Shown here piece by piece: positions 30,069-39,711 of a DNA stretch of 64,000 nt. The first letter of the stretch is position 1; each line of letters opens with the position of its first letter. The stretch is taken from NCBI RefSeq assembly GCF_020616335.1, contig NZ_CP085051.1:1674001-1738000 (forward strand). The letters run 5' to 3'. The stretch is from Corynebacterium uberis. GTDB lineage: Bacteria; Actinomycetota; Actinomycetes; Mycobacteriales; Mycobacteriaceae. The notes below the pieces were generated by a model. It was not told the DNA's origin and made no database searches. It worked only from the letters and a program-made list of their open reading frames with translations. A program made the position numbers and the translations under genes.

Positions 30069-30469
30069 GCCGGGGGCTCATCAGGCAGCTCGCCGCGTTC
30101 AAATTGGGCGCGGCGGCGCTGGTGTTTTTCCCGGTTTCGCAGCAACCGCTCGCGCTCGATACGGTTGCGCATCCGCTGGGGGTAGCCGGTCTCTTCGACG
30201 TCATAGACGGGGCAGGCGATGAGCTTGGCTACCGCGTCGATGCCTTTAGGCCCGCCGATGGGTCGCCGGGTGAACTCCCCCGCGGCGTCGACAAGCACAA
30301 CAGACATCTCATTGACAAAGGTCTCCGGCTCCACATACGCCTCCAAGCCGTGGCGTCCTGCGGCCCACCGGGTCAGAGCCCGTGCGTCCTCATCGCGCAG
30401 GGTCTGCCCCGGGGCTCGGGGCGGGCGGGGGCCCTGCTTTTTGCTGCGGCGGCGAAACAATGAGAACAC
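30065..30469 (-). CDS. Conserved hypothetical protein (cg2420-like)
   Basis: 134 residues, basic, beginning FSLFRRRSKK and ending in an Arg/Glu-rich helix (RERLLRNREKHQRRRAQFE). The core (LVDAAGEFTRRPIGGPKGIDAVAKL and CPVYDVEETGYPQRMR) looks folded and conserved between corynebacteria. I do not recognise a family function. The GTG at 30469 is chosen because TACGAT lies 8 nt upstream; the open frame continues much further, but that part is antisense to the E2 gene. It is convergent with pepA. Confidence 0.75.
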   Translation of the reverse strand: MFSLFRRRSKKQGPRPPRAPGQTLRDEDARALTRWAAGRHGLEAYVEPETFVNEMSVVLVDAAGEFTRRPIGGPKGIDAVAKLIACPVYDVEETGYPQRMRNRIERERLLRNREKHQRRRAQFERGELPDEPPA

Positions 30470-30623
30470 GGCATACCATCGTAGTGGCCTACACCCTGAT
30501 CGGACACTAGCCGCATACTGGGCTTGAAGCTTTGGGGTGTGCTTGAGCCCACCAATCTCACCCCCACCAGGTACGGTTAGGGTACTAGCTTCCACCAACC
30601 GACTTTTCGAGGAGTCTGACACA

Positions 30624-32807
30624 ATGGCGTTCTCTGTAGAGATGCCCGAACTGGGCGAATCCGTCACCGAAGGCACGATTACCCAGTGGCTGAAATCCGT
30701 CGGAGATACCGTCTCAGCAGACGAACCACTCCTGGAGGTATCTACCGACAAGGTAGATACTGAGGTTCCCTCGCCAGCTAGCGGTGTGCTCTTGGAAATC
30801 AAGGCGCAGGAAGATGACACCGTCGACGTCGGCGAAGTCATTGCCATCATCGGTGAGGAGGGCGAGGCCCCCGCCGAGGACAAGGCCGAAGACACGCCGG
30901 ACAAGGCCGACAGTAAGCAGGAGGCGCCCGCCGAGTCACAGGAGGATTCCGAGCCTGCTGCCTCGCACAAGGAGGAAGCAGCGGAGTCGAACAGCAACGC
31001 GCAGGCCACCGATGTGGCCATGCCGGAGCTGGGCGAGTCTGTCACCGAAGGCACCATTACCCAGTGGCTGAAGTCCGTCGGCGATACCGTCGCCGCAGAT
31101 GAACCCCTCCTGGAAGTCTCCACCGACAAGGTGGACACCGAAGTCCCCTCCCCGGTGGCCGGAACCCTGCTAGAGATCCTCGCCCAGGAAGATGACACCG
31201 TCGACGTCGGCGAGGTCATCGCCCGCATCGGCGACAAGTCCGCAGCCACGGGCGGCTCCGACAAGCCGGACACCACTCCGGCCGACGAGCCCAAGGAAGA
31301 ACCCAAGGAAGAGCCGAAGGCCAAGGAAGAGCCCAAGGAGGCTGCCCCTGAAGAGTCCCAGGCCAGCAGCGAGCCCGCCGGAGAGGCCACCGATGTGGCC
31401 ATGCCGGAGCTGGGCGAGTCTGTCACCGAAGGCACCATTACCCAGTGGCTGAAGTCCGTCGGCGATACCGTCGCCGCAGACGAACCCCTCCTGGAAGTCT
31501 CCACCGACAAGGTGGACACCGAAGTCCCCTCCCCGGTGGCCGGAACCCTGCTAGAGATCCTCGCCCAGGAAGATGACACCGTCGACGTCGGCGAGGTCAT
31601 CGCCCGCATCGGCGACAAGTCCGCAGCCACGGGCGGCTCCGACAAGCCGGACACCACCCCGGCCGACGAGCCCAAGGAAGAACCCAAGGAAGAGCCGAAG
31701 GCCAAGGAAGAGCCCAAGGAAGAGCCCACCCCGAAGGCCGAGGAAGACCGCGAGGTCCCCTCCGAGGAGGCCACCACGGAGGCGGAGTCCAAGGAGGACA
31801 ACGCAACGGTCGAGAAAGCGAAGAAGCCGGCTAAGTCCGCGTCGGCGGGCTCCGGTTCCGGCAAGCTGCCCTATGTCACCCCGCTGGTGCGCAAGCTCGC
31901 CGAGAAGCACGGCGTGGACCTGACCACGATTGAGGGCACTGGCGTGGGCGGGCGCATCCGCAAGCAGGACGTGCTCGCGGCAGCCGAGGGTGCGGCAACG
32001 AAGAAGCAGGAGGGCGCCCCGGCGGCGTCGCACAGCGCGAAGACCTCCGGCCCGTCGACGAAGTCGGTGGACCCGGAGAAGGCGAAGCTGCGCGGCACCA
32101 CCCAGAAGGCCAACCGGATCCGGCAGATCACCGCCAAGAAGACCGTGGAAGCCCTGCAGACCTCCGCGCAGCTGACCCAGCTGCACGAGGTGGACATGAC
32201 CCGCGTGGCGGAGCTGCGCAAGGCCAACAAGCCGGCGTTCCAGGACAAGCACGGCGTCAACCTGACCTACCTGCCGTTCTTTGCCAAGGCCGTGGTGGAG
32301 GCGCTGGTGTCTCACCCGAATGTCAACGCGTCCTACAACGCGGAGACCAAGGAGATCACCTACCACCCGGGTGTGAACCTGGCGATCGCGGTGGATACCC
32401 CCAACGGGTTGCTCACCCCGGTCATCCACGACGCGCAGGACAAGTCCCTGCCGGAGTTGGCCAAGGAGATTGTGGATCTGGCCGACCGCGCCCGCAACAG
32501 CAAGCTCAAGCCCAACGATCTTGCCGGCGGCACGTTTACCATCACCAACATTGGTTCCGAGGGTGCGCTGTCTGACACGCCGATCCTCACGCCGCCGCAG
32601 GCCGGCATCATGGGCACCGGCGCCATTGTTAAGCGCCCGGTGGTGGTCTCTGATGACGGCATCGACTCCATTGCCATCCGGCAAATGGTCTTCCTGCCGC
32701 TGACCTACGATCACCAGCTCGTCGACGGCGCTGACGCTGGTCGTTTCATGACCACGGTCCGCGACCGCCTGGAAAAGGCCGACTTCGAAGGCGACCTCGA
32801 GCTCTAG
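30624..32807 (+). CDS. sucB: 2-oxoacid dehydrogenase E2 (dihydrolipoamide acyltransferase) with three lipoyl domains
   Basis: 727 residues; in C. glutamicum this gene (sucB, renamed aceF) provides the E2 of the pyruvate/2-oxoglutarate dehydrogenase supercomplex. Three lipoyl domains start near residues 1, 128 and 255, each with the lipoyl Lys in STDKVDTE (the first is Lys43), joined by Glu/Lys/Pro/Ala linkers. An E3-binding domain ([20 protein letters not shown]) and the catalytic domain with the active site [13 protein letters not shown] follow. Lipoyl domains 2 and 3 are nearly identical in DNA. The ATG at 30624 follows GGAG. The lipB and lipA genes needed to lipoylate it lie 5-6 kb downstream. 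Confidence 0.95.
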   Translation: MAFSVEMPELGESVTEGTITQWLKSVGDTVSADEPLLEVSTDKVDTEVPSPASGVLLEIKAQEDDTVDVGEVIAIIGEEGEAPAEDKAEDTPDKADSKQEAPAESQEDSEPAASHKEEAAESNSNAQATDVAMPELGESVTEGTITQWLKSVGDTVAADEPLLEVSTDKVDTEVPSPVAGTLLEILAQEDDTVDVGEVIARIGDKSAATGGSDKPDTTPADEPKEEPKEEPKAKEEPKEAAPEESQASSEPAGEATDVAMPELGESVTEGTITQWLKSVGDTVAADEPLLEVSTDKVDTEVPSPVAGTLLEILAQEDDTVDVGEVIARIGDKSAATGGSDKPDTTPADEPKEEPKEEPKAKEEPKEEPTPKAEEDREVPSEEATTEAESKEDNATVEKAKKPAKSASAGSGSGKLPYVTPLVRKLAEKHGVDLTTIEGTGVGGRIRKQDVLAAAEGAATKKQEGAPAASHSAKTSGPSTKSVDPEKAKLRGTTQKANRIRQITAKKTVEALQTSAQLTQLHEVDMTRVAELRKANKPAFQDKHGVNLTYLPFFAKAVVEALVSHPNVNASYNAETKEITYHPGVNLAIAVDTPNGLLTPVIHDAQDKSLPELAKEIVDLADRARNSKLKPNDLAGGTFTITNIGSEGALSDTPILTPPQAGIMGTGAIVKRPVVVSDDGIDSIAIRQMVFLPLTYDHQLVDGADAGRFMTTVRDRLEKADFEGDLEL
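31004..31339 (+). repeat. Direct repeat copy 1 (lipoyl domain 2 of E2)
   Basis: 336 nt that recur at 31385-31720 with only two differences (31100 T versus C; 31277 T versus C), both silent. The copies are offset by 381 nt, exactly 127 codons. Confidence 0.95.
31385..31720 (+). repeat. Direct repeat copy 2 (lipoyl domain 3 of E2)
   Basis: Second copy of the lipoyl-domain repeat, 334 of 336 bases identical to 31004-31339. The first lipoyl domain of the gene is clearly related but more diverged at DNA level. Confidence 0.95.
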
Positions 32808-32818
32808 GCCCTGCCCCT

Positions 32819-32872
32819 GCCGCACACCCCCGCCCCGGGTACTAACGCCCGGTGAGCGGGGGTGTGCCGCAT
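32819..32872 (+). terminator. Terminator downstream of sucB
   Basis: GCACACCCCCGC (from 32822) pairs with GCGGGGGTGTGC (32856-32867), and CCGGG/CCCGG extends the stem inward. It is followed by CGCATTTCAG, a short T-run. It separates sucB from gcvP. Confidence 0.75.
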
Positions 32873-32959
32873 TTCAGCACCCCCGGCCAGGCGGGTTGTC
32901 CATATACTTTGAGGCGTCCCATGTCCCCTCGATGAATACACAAGGAGCCCGACGCTTCG

Positions 32960-35857
32960 ATGAAACTGACCACCGTCAGCGACCGTTCTTCCTACATCGC
33001 ACGCCACATCGGACCCAACCCCGCCGAGCAGGAAACCATGCTCGCCGCCGTGGGGTATGACAGCCTGGAATCGCTTATCGACGCCGCGATGCCCGCCGCC
33101 ATCCGGGACAGCGACGTCCCGGACCTTGTTGGACTACACGCACCCTTAAGCGAGGACCAGGCCCAGGAGCGTCTCCGGGCACTGGCAGAAAAGAACGTCG
33201 TCACCAAGTCCTTCTACGGCCAGGGCTACTACGACACCCTCACCCCGCCGGTCATCCGGCGCGGCCTGTTGGAAGACCCCGCCTGGTACACCGCCTACAC
33301 CCCCTACCAGCCGGAAATCTCCCAGGGCCGCCTGGAAGCGCTGCTGAACTTCCAGACGATGGTCAGCCAGCTCACCGGCCTGCCGGTAGCCAACGCCTCC
33401 CTGCTCGATGAGGCCTCCGCCGTGGCGGAAGCCGTGGGTCTGATGTCCCGGGCCAAGAAGAAGGGCCGCCGCATCCTGCTCGACGCGCGCCTGCACCCGC
33501 AGGTGCTGGCCGTGGCCACCGAGCGGGCCCGCACCCTCGAGCTTGAGGTGGAAGTCACCGCGCTAAGTGGGGCGCTGGTGGGCGAAGACTACGTGGGTGT
33601 GGTCATCGCCTACCCGGGCACCGAGGGCGACCTCATCGATCCGAGCGACATCATCGCAGACATGCACACCCGCGGCGGCCTGGCCGCCGTGGCCTGTGAC
33701 CTCCTGGCGCTGCAACTGCTCGCCTCTCCCGGGGACCTGGGGGCAGACATTGCCATCGGCTCCTCCCAGCGCTTTGGCGTGCCCCTGTTCTTCGGCGGCC
33801 CGCACGCGGCCTTCATGGCGGTCACGGACAAGATCAAGCGTCAGATGCCAGGCCGGCTGGTGGGCGTGTCTAAGGACGCGGAAGGCTACCCGGCCTACCG
33901 GCTGGCACTCCAGACCCGTGAGCAGCACATTCGCCGCGAGCGCGCCACCTCCAACATCTGCACCGCGCAGGCCCTGCTGGCGGAGGTGGCCTCCATGTAC
34001 GCGGTGTATCACGGGCCGGAAGGGCTGAAGAAGATTGCCTCGCGCGTCCACGGGCTGGCCGCAGACTTTGCCGCCCGGGTCGCCGACGCCCCGGAGGCCA
34101 CGGTAAACCATGAGGCGTTCTTTGACACCGTCGCGGTGAACACGCACGGCCGGGCGGCCGAGATCGTCGACCAGGCCCACCAGGCGGGCTACCTGCTGCG
34201 CCACATCGGGCAGGACACGGTCTGCGTCTCCTTTGGGGAGTCCGCCACGCCTGCTGACGTGCGCGCGCTCGCCGCGATCTTCGGCGCGCCGGACACCGGC
34301 GACACTGCCGCCGACGCCGCCGCACCGGCCTCGGCGCTGCCCGCCGAGCTGGTGCGCACCACCCCCACGCTGACCCATGAGATCTTCTCCACCATCCACT
34401 CCGAAACCCAGATGATGCGCTACCTGCGCGGCCTGTCGGACAAGGATCTGGCCCTCGACCGCACCATGATTCCGCTGGGTTCCTGCACGATGAAGCTCAA
34501 CCCCACCGCGGGCATGGAGCCGATCAGCTGGCCCGAGTTTGCCAACATCCACCCCTTCGCCCCCGAGTCAGATACCGCCGGCTGGCGCGAGCTCATCGGC
34601 GAGCTGGAAGACTGGCTGGCCCAGCTGACCGGATACGCCAAGGTCAGCGTCCAACCCAACGCCGGATCCATGGGTGAACTGGCCGGGCTGCTGGCCATCC
34701 GGCGCTATCACGTCTCCCGCGGCGATCACGGCCGGGACATCTGCCTGATTCCTCAGTCAGCACACGGCACCAACGCCGCATCAGCCGCACTGGCTAACCT
34801 GCGAGTAGTGGTGGTTGCCACCGCCCAGGACGGCTCCATTGACCTGGATGATCTGCGCGCCAAGCTCGACGAGCACGGCAACCACATCGCGGCAATCATG
34901 ATCACCTACCCGTCGACCCACGGCGTTTTCGAGGACACCGTCGCCCAGGTCTGCCACGACGTCCACGCCGTGGGCGGCCAGGTCTACATCGACGGCGCGA
35001 ACATGAACGCCCTGGCTGGCATCGCGCGGCCCGGCGAGTTCGGCGGCGATGTCAGCCACCTGAATCTGCACAAGACCTTCACCATTCCCCACGGTGGCGG
35101 CGGACCCGGCGTGGGCCCCATTGGGGTGGCCGCGCACCTGGTGGACTTCCTGCCCACCGACGCCAACAGCGTCGATCCCGTGGCCCCCGCCGCAACTGAC
35201 ACTGGGGTTCCCGTCGCCGCGTCACGCTACGGATCCGCCGGGGTGCTGCCCATCTCCTGGGCCTACATTGCTATGTCCGGCACCACGGGTCTGGCCGCGG
35301 CCACCGCCCACGCCATCCTGGGCGCCAACTACCTGGCCGCACAGCTGCGCGAGGACTTCCCCGTGCTCTACTCCGGTGATGCCGGGCTCGTCGCCCACGA
35401 GTGCATCCTGGACCTGCGCGCGCTTACCGACGCCTCCGGGGTCACCGCAGCCGACGTGTGCAAGCGCCTCATCGACTACGGCTTCCACGCCCCGACCCTG
35501 GCCTTCCCCGTCGCCGGCACCCTGATGGTTGAGCCCACCGAATCCGAGGATCTGGCGGAGCTCGACCGCTTCATCGCCGCCATGCGCGCCATCCGCCGCG
35601 AAATCCAGCAAGTCATCGACGGCAAGGTGGACTGCCAGGACAGCGTGCTCCACCACGCTCCCTTCACCGCGCACAGCGTCTCTGCCACCGAGTGGCCCTA
35701 CCCCTTCAGTCGTGAGGAGGCCGCCTGGCCGCTGGCGGAGTTGCCCCGCACCAAGTACTTCCCGCCGGTGCGCCGCATCGATGAGGCCTATGGTGACCGC
35801 CACTTGGTGTGCTCCTGCCCGCCCCCGGAAGCCTTCGAAGATCCCTCCCTGGCCTAG
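32960..35857 (+). CDS. gcvP: Glycine dehydrogenase (decarboxylating), P-protein
   Basis: 965-residue PLP enzyme of the glycine cleavage system: decarboxylates glycine and passes the aminomethyl group to lipoyl-GcvH. N-terminal RHIGPNPAEQETML and the C-terminal PLP Lys region SHLNLHKTFTIPHGGGGPG are diagnostic, with GSCTMKLNPTAGMEP between. AAGGAG lies 11-16 nt before the ATG. It is followed by gcvT and gcvH on the same strand. C. glutamicum lacks this system, so the block is a lineage-specific presence between sucB and lipB. Confidence 0.97.
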   Translation: MKLTTVSDRSSYIARHIGPNPAEQETMLAAVGYDSLESLIDAAMPAAIRDSDVPDLVGLHAPLSEDQAQERLRALAEKNVVTKSFYGQGYYDTLTPPVIRRGLLEDPAWYTAYTPYQPEISQGRLEALLNFQTMVSQLTGLPVANASLLDEASAVAEAVGLMSRAKKKGRRILLDARLHPQVLAVATERARTLELEVEVTALSGALVGEDYVGVVIAYPGTEGDLIDPSDIIADMHTRGGLAAVACDLLALQLLASPGDLGADIAIGSSQRFGVPLFFGGPHAAFMAVTDKIKRQMPGRLVGVSKDAEGYPAYRLALQTREQHIRRERATSNICTAQALLAEVASMYAVYHGPEGLKKIASRVHGLAADFAARVADAPEATVNHEAFFDTVAVNTHGRAAEIVDQAHQAGYLLRHIGQDTVCVSFGESATPADVRALAAIFGAPDTGDTAADAAAPASALPAELVRTTPTLTHEIFSTIHSETQMMRYLRGLSDKDLALDRTMIPLGSCTMKLNPTAGMEPISWPEFANIHPFAPESDTAGWRELIGELEDWLAQLTGYAKVSVQPNAGSMGELAGLLAIRRYHVSRGDHGRDICLIPQSAHGTNAASAALANLRVVVVATAQDGSIDLDDLRAKLDEHGNHIAAIMITYPSTHGVFEDTVAQVCHDVHAVGGQVYIDGANMNALAGIARPGEFGGDVSHLNLHKTFTIPHGGGGPGVGPIGVAAHLVDFLPTDANSVDPVAPAATDTGVPVAASRYGSAGVLPISWAYIAMSGTTGLAAATAHAILGANYLAAQLREDFPVLYSGDAGLVAHECILDLRALTDASGVTAADVCKRLIDYGFHAPTLAFPVAGTLMVEPTESEDLAELDRFIAAMRAIRREIQQVIDGKVDCQDSVLHHAPFTAHSVSATEWPYPFSREEAAWPLAELPRTKYFPPVRRIDEAYGDRHLVCSCPPPEAFEDPSLA

Positions 35858-35898
35858 CACGCCCCATCACTGTCCCCGCAAAAAGGAGAATCCCCCCG

Positions 35899-37026
35899 AT
35901 GTCAGCAGAGCTGAGAAACTCCCCCCTTCACGCCCAGCACGAAGAACTCGGCGCCAGCTTTACCCCCTTTGGCGCCTGGAACATGCCGTTGAAATACGGC
36001 CGGGAGTTGGAAGAACACCGCGCCGTGCGCGAAGCCGCCGGCTTGTTTGACCTGTCCCACATGGGTGAAGTCCGTGTCACCGGCCCGGACGCCGCCGCGT
36101 TCCTGGACTATTGCCTGGTGTCCACGCTGTCTGCCATGAAGGTGGGCAAGGCCAAGTACTCCATGATGGTGCGACCCGACGGCGGCATCCTCGACGACCT
36201 GATCACCTACCGGCTGGGCGAGGAAGAGTTCCTGGTCATCCCCAACGCCTCGAACACCGAGAAGATTGTCTCCGCCTTCCAGGAGCGTGCGCAGGGATTT
36301 GACGTCACCCTCCGCGACGAATCAACCGAGACCGCGCTCATTGCTTTGCAGGGCCCGCGCGCCGAGGAGATCCTTCTGCGCGTGGTAGCGCCCGGCGAAG
36401 ATACCGCCACCACCGTCACCGAGCTGGGCTACTACGCCGCCGTGCCGCTGCCGGTGGCCGGCATCGCTGACGTGATGCTGGCGCGCACCGGCTATACCGG
36501 AGAAGACGGCTTTGAGCTCTACACCGCCAACGCGAATGCCGCGGAGCTGTGGCAGGCGCTGCTGGACGCTGGCGCGGATCTTGGGCTCATTCCCGCCGGC
36601 CTGGCCGCGCGGGATTCCCTGCGCCTAGAGGCCGCGATGCCGCTCTACGGCAACGAGCTCAGCGAGGACCTCACGCCCGTTGATGCCGGCATGGCCATGA
36701 TGGTGTCTGCGAAGAAGGCTGGCGACTGGGTGGGCCGCGAGGCGCTGCTGGAGGCCAAGAACACCCCGCCTGCGCGGGTGCTCGTGGGCTTAAGCTCGAG
36801 CGGCAAGCGAGCCGCACGGGCGGGGGCGTCGATAGTCACCGAGACCGATCAGGTCGTCGGCGAGGTGACCTCCGGACAGCCCTCCCCCACCCTGGGCCAC
36901 CCCATCGCCCTGGCCTACCTTGACCGCGAGCTGGCCACCCCCGGCACAAAGGTGGAGGTAGACATTCGCGGCAAGCGCTACCCCTTCGAGGTTGTCAGCA
37001 CGCCGTTCTACTCCCGGAAACGCTAG
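35899..37026 (+). CDS. gcvT: Glycine cleavage system aminomethyltransferase (T-protein)
   Basis: 375 residues. GcvT releases ammonia from the aminomethyl-lipoyl GcvH and forms 5,10-methylene-tetrahydrofolate. N-terminal FGAWNMPLKYG, the GLFDLSHMGEVRVTG block that carries the folate-site residues, and ARTGYTGEDGFELY are typical. The start is the ATG at 35899 after AAAAGGAGAA; an upstream in-frame start at 35809 lies inside gcvP and has no ribosome site. It is 41 nt after gcvP. Confidence 0.96.
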   Translation: MSAELRNSPLHAQHEELGASFTPFGAWNMPLKYGRELEEHRAVREAAGLFDLSHMGEVRVTGPDAAAFLDYCLVSTLSAMKVGKAKYSMMVRPDGGILDDLITYRLGEEEFLVIPNASNTEKIVSAFQERAQGFDVTLRDESTETALIALQGPRAEEILLRVVAPGEDTATTVTELGYYAAVPLPVAGIADVMLARTGYTGEDGFELYTANANAAELWQALLDAGADLGLIPAGLAARDSLRLEAAMPLYGNELSEDLTPVDAGMAMMVSAKKAGDWVGREALLEAKNTPPARVLVGLSSSGKRAARAGASIVTETDQVVGEVTSGQPSPTLGHPIALAYLDRELATPGTKVEVDIRGKRYPFEVVSTPFYSRKR

Positions 37027-37154
37027 CCCCTTTTCGCCCCCACTCCCGGCGGGATTGTGCCCGCATGCGTGGGGGCGGACCGGTACACTAAAGACGCTTG
37101 GCCATCGCTGTGCCAACCCGTTTTTCCCCATACCTTTAGGAAGGCCCGCTCACC

Positions 37155-37550
37155 ATGTCTGAAGCTGCTCTCCCCCAGGATTTCTCCTACTCCGACGATC
37201 ACGAGTGGATTAACACTCCCGTCGAAGATGCCGTGGGCGCCACCGTGCGCGTGGGCATTACCTCCGTGGCCACCGATCGCCTCGGCGAGGTAGTCTTCGC
37301 CGAGCTGCCGGAGGTGGGCGACTCCATCACCGCCGGGGAGCCCTGCGGCGAGGTGGAATCAACCAAGTCCGTCTCCGATCTCTTCGCCCCAGTCACCGGC
37401 ACCGTCACCGCCATCAATGAGGCCCTCGAGGACGACTACGCCGTGATCAACAGCGATCCCTTCGGCGAAGGCTGGCTCTACGAAGTCGAGGTCACCGAGG
37501 TCGGGGAGCTGACCGACGCCGCCGGTTACGCCGAGGCCAACGGCCTCTAA
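37155..37550 (+). CDS. gcvH: Glycine cleavage system H-protein (lipoyl carrier)
   Basis: 131-residue single lipoyl-domain protein that shuttles the aminomethyl group between P-, T- and L-proteins. Lipoylation Lys lies in GEVESTKSVSDLF, and YSDDHEWI and LVEVE-like C-terminal strands fit the family. AGGAAGG precedes the ATG at good spacing. A strong hairpin follows, then lipB, whose product supplies the octanoyl group for lipoylation of this protein. Confidence 0.96.
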   Translation: MSEAALPQDFSYSDDHEWINTPVEDAVGATVRVGITSVATDRLGEVVFAELPEVGDSITAGEPCGEVESTKSVSDLFAPVTGTVTAINEALEDDYAVINSDPFGEGWLYEVEVTEVGELTDAAGYAEANGL

Positions 37551-37600
37551 GCCCACGACCGCGGAAAGGACCTCCCCTCCCGCTGCCCTTACCCCCTCCG

Positions 37601-37654
37601 CCTGCCCGCCCCGCCGGCCATCACCGCACCAGATGGCCCCGCGAGGCGGGCAGG
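37601..37654 (+). terminator. Long GC hairpin after gcvH
   Basis: CCTGCCCGCC (37601-37610) pairs perfectly with GGCGGGCAGG (37645-37654), and an inner GGCCAT/ATGGCC stem extends it. It lies 50 nt after gcvH and 70 nt before lipB. There is no T-tract, so its efficiency as an intrinsic terminator is uncertain. Confidence 0.5.
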
Positions 37655-37724
37655 AGACTCACGAGGCCTGCTCGACCTGGCGACAGTGAACACGAAGGGG
37701 CGTCAGGGTAGCGTAAGAATTATC

Positions 37725-38480
37725 ATGAACGCGCCCCGTGACCCCTTCTTCCCGGCTGATCTGTCCATCCGGGACTCCTCCAGCGCCCCCCACGTGCGCA
37801 ACCTTGGCACCGTTGACTACCAACAGGCGTGGGACTACCAGGCTGAGCTGGCGGCTTCGCGCCACCGCGAAGACATCCCCGACCAGATCCTGGTCCTTGA
37901 GCACCCGAACACCTACACGGCAGGAAAGCGCACCCAACCCTCCGACCGCCCCGATAACGGGCTGCCTGTCATTGACGTCGATCGCGGCGGGCGAATCACG
38001 TGGCACGGGCCCGGACAGCTGGTGGTCTACCCCATTATCAAGCTGGCTGACCCCGTTGACGTGGTGGACTACGTTCGCCGCCTCGAAGAAGCCATCATCC
38101 AGGCCGTGCGCGCCGTGGGCGTGACCACTGCTGGGCGCATCGACGGCCGCTCCGGCGTGTGGGTGCCCGACGATGGCACCCGCCCCGACCGCAAGGTTGC
38201 GGCGCTGGGCATCCGCATCACCCGCGGCGTAACCATGCACGGACTTGCACTCAACTGTTGCAACAGCCTGGAATACTACGACCACATTGTTCCCTGCGGC
38301 ATCGCCGACGCCGGCGTGACCACCCTCAGCGAGGAACTAGGCCGCCCGGTCTCCGTCACAGAGATGACTGCCCCGCTGGTAGAGGCGCTTATCGACGCCC
38401 TCGAAGGCAGGCTCATCGTCGCCGACCACACCTTCGGGCAGGCCCCCGACCCCACCAAAGGTCTCCCCCGAAACAGGTGA
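37725..38480 (+). CDS. lipB: Lipoyl(octanoyl) transferase
   Basis: 251 residues; transfers octanoate from octanoyl-ACP to lipoyl domains. Motifs are [37 protein letters not shown] (the HGPGQ signature), KVAALGIRI with the active-site Lys, and [21 protein letters not shown] with the catalytic Cys. The ATG at 37725 is preferred over the GTG at 37686 because TAAGAA lies 5 nt upstream of it, a leaderless pattern, and no ribosome site supports the longer form. lipA follows after 42 nt. Confidence 0.94.
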   Translation: MNAPRDPFFPADLSIRDSSSAPHVRNLGTVDYQQAWDYQAELAASRHREDIPDQILVLEHPNTYTAGKRTQPSDRPDNGLPVIDVDRGGRITWHGPGQLVVYPIIKLADPVDVVDYVRRLEEAIIQAVRAVGVTTAGRIDGRSGVWVPDDGTRPDRKVAALGIRITRGVTMHGLALNCCNSLEYYDHIVPCGIADAGVTTLSEELGRPVSVTEMTAPLVEALIDALEGRLIVADHTFGQAPDPTKGLPRNR

Positions 38481-38509
38481 TGATCTTTAGGCCGCACCCG
38501 GCAAACGGG

Positions 38510-38515
38510 TAGGGT
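38510..38515 (+). promoter_or_regulatory. -10 element for lipA (leaderless)
   Basis: TAGGGT is followed by 7 nt and the GTG at 38523. A start at 38514 would lie inside this hexamer, so 38523 is the more likely initiation codon. Confidence 0.55.
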
Positions 38516-38522
38516 GGCAGGC

Positions 38523-39614
38523 GTGACTATTGCACCCGAAGGACGCAAGCTGCTCCGCATTGAAAAGCGGAACGCCCAAACTCCCATCGAGCACAAGCCG
38601 CGCTGGATCCGCAACCAGGTCAAAAACGGGCCTGAGTACCAGGACATGAAGCGGCGCGTCTCCGGCGCCTCCTTACACACCGTGTGCCAAGAGGCCGGGT
38701 GCCCCAACATTCACGAGTGCTGGGAATCACGCGAAGCCACCTTCCTCATCGGCGGCGCAAACTGCTCCCGGCGCTGCGACTTCTGCATGATCAACTCCGC
38801 CCGGCCCGAGCCCCTCGACCGCCAGGAGCCCCTGCGCGTAGCCCAGTCCGTCCGCGAGATGGGGCTGAACTACTCCACCATCACCGGGGTCACCCGCGAT
38901 GACCTTGAGGATGAAGGCGCCTGGCTCTACGCCGAAGTGGTCCGCCAAATCCACCGCCTCAACCCCAACACCGGAGTAGAAAACCTGGTCCCGGACTTCT
39001 CCGGCAAGCCAGACCTGCTCGCAGAGGTCTTTGAGTCCCGCCCCGAGGTCTTTGCCCACAACGTGGAAACCGTGCCGCGGATCTTCCGGCGCATCCGCCC
39101 GGCCTTCCGCTATGACCGCTCCCTCGACGTCATCCGGCAGGCCCGCGACTTTGGGCTGATCACCAAGTCCAACCTCATCCTGGGGATGGGAGAAACGCGC
39201 GAAGAAATCATGGACGCGCTCAGCGACCTCCACAGCGCAGGCTGTGACATCATCACCATCACCCAGTACCTGCGCCCCGGCCCCATGTACCACCCCATTG
39301 ACCGCTGGGTTCGCCCGGAAGAGTTCGTGGAGTACGCGGACTACGCCACCGAGCTTGGCTTCGGCGCCGTCATGTCCGGCCCCTTGGTGCGCTCCTCCTA
39401 CCGCGCCGGCAAACTCTATTCCCAGGCCATGGCCGCCCGCGGCCTGGAGCTTCCCGCCAACCTGGCACACCTGGCGCGTACCGCCCAGGGCACCACCGCG
39501 CAGGAAGCCTCCACGCTGCTGCACAAGTACGGCCCCTCCCAGGAGACTCCGGTGAGCACCGCCGCGGTGGCAGGCCTGTCTGCCGCCGCCGCTGCCAGTG
39601 CCGCGGCGCGCTAG
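38523..39614 (+). CDS. lipA: Lipoyl synthase (radical SAM)
   Basis: 363 residues; inserts two sulfurs into protein-bound octanoyl groups to make lipoate. The auxiliary [4Fe-4S] cysteines are in [14 protein letters not shown] and the radical SAM cysteines in [10 protein letters not shown]. The C-terminal [20 protein letters not shown] and [11 protein letters not shown] block is typical. It works after LipB on the E2 and GcvH encoded nearby. The start is set by the -10 at 38510-38515. Confidence 0.96.
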   Translation: MTIAPEGRKLLRIEKRNAQTPIEHKPRWIRNQVKNGPEYQDMKRRVSGASLHTVCQEAGCPNIHECWESREATFLIGGANCSRRCDFCMINSARPEPLDRQEPLRVAQSVREMGLNYSTITGVTRDDLEDEGAWLYAEVVRQIHRLNPNTGVENLVPDFSGKPDLLAEVFESRPEVFAHNVETVPRIFRRIRPAFRYDRSLDVIRQARDFGLITKSNLILGMGETREEIMDALSDLHSAGCDIITITQYLRPGPMYHPIDRWVRPEEFVEYADYATELGFGAVMSGPLVRSSYRAGKLYSQAMAARGLELPANLAHLARTAQGTTAQEASTLLHKYGPSQETPVSTAAVAGLSAAAAASAAAR

Positions 39615-39698
39615 GGACTGCGCCATGCTTCGGCCTGCGCCACGCTAGGGCCTGCGGCGCAAGGCAGAGACAGTTGTAGCCCGCGCCGCCCCATCCCC

Positions 39699-39704
39699 TA
39701 TTGT
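39699..39704 (+). promoter_or_regulatory. -10 element for DUF4191 gene (leaderless)
   Basis: TATTGT is followed by 7 nt and the ATG at 39712. A GGAGG lies only 2 nt before the ATG, too close to act as a ribosome site, which favours leaderless initiation. Confidence 0.55.
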
Positions 39705-39711
39705 GGAGGTC

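Noticed and set aside
30470..31864. Long minus-strand open frame extending the small cg2420-like gene to about 599 codons
   Set aside because: It is antisense to the repetitive lipoyl-domain coding sequence, its Ser-rich repeats mirror the plus-strand duplication, and a -10 motif places the real start at 30469.
32873..32959. Glycine riboswitch upstream of gcvP
   Set aside because: The gap after the sucB terminator is under 90 nt and shows none of the paired glycine aptamer motifs.
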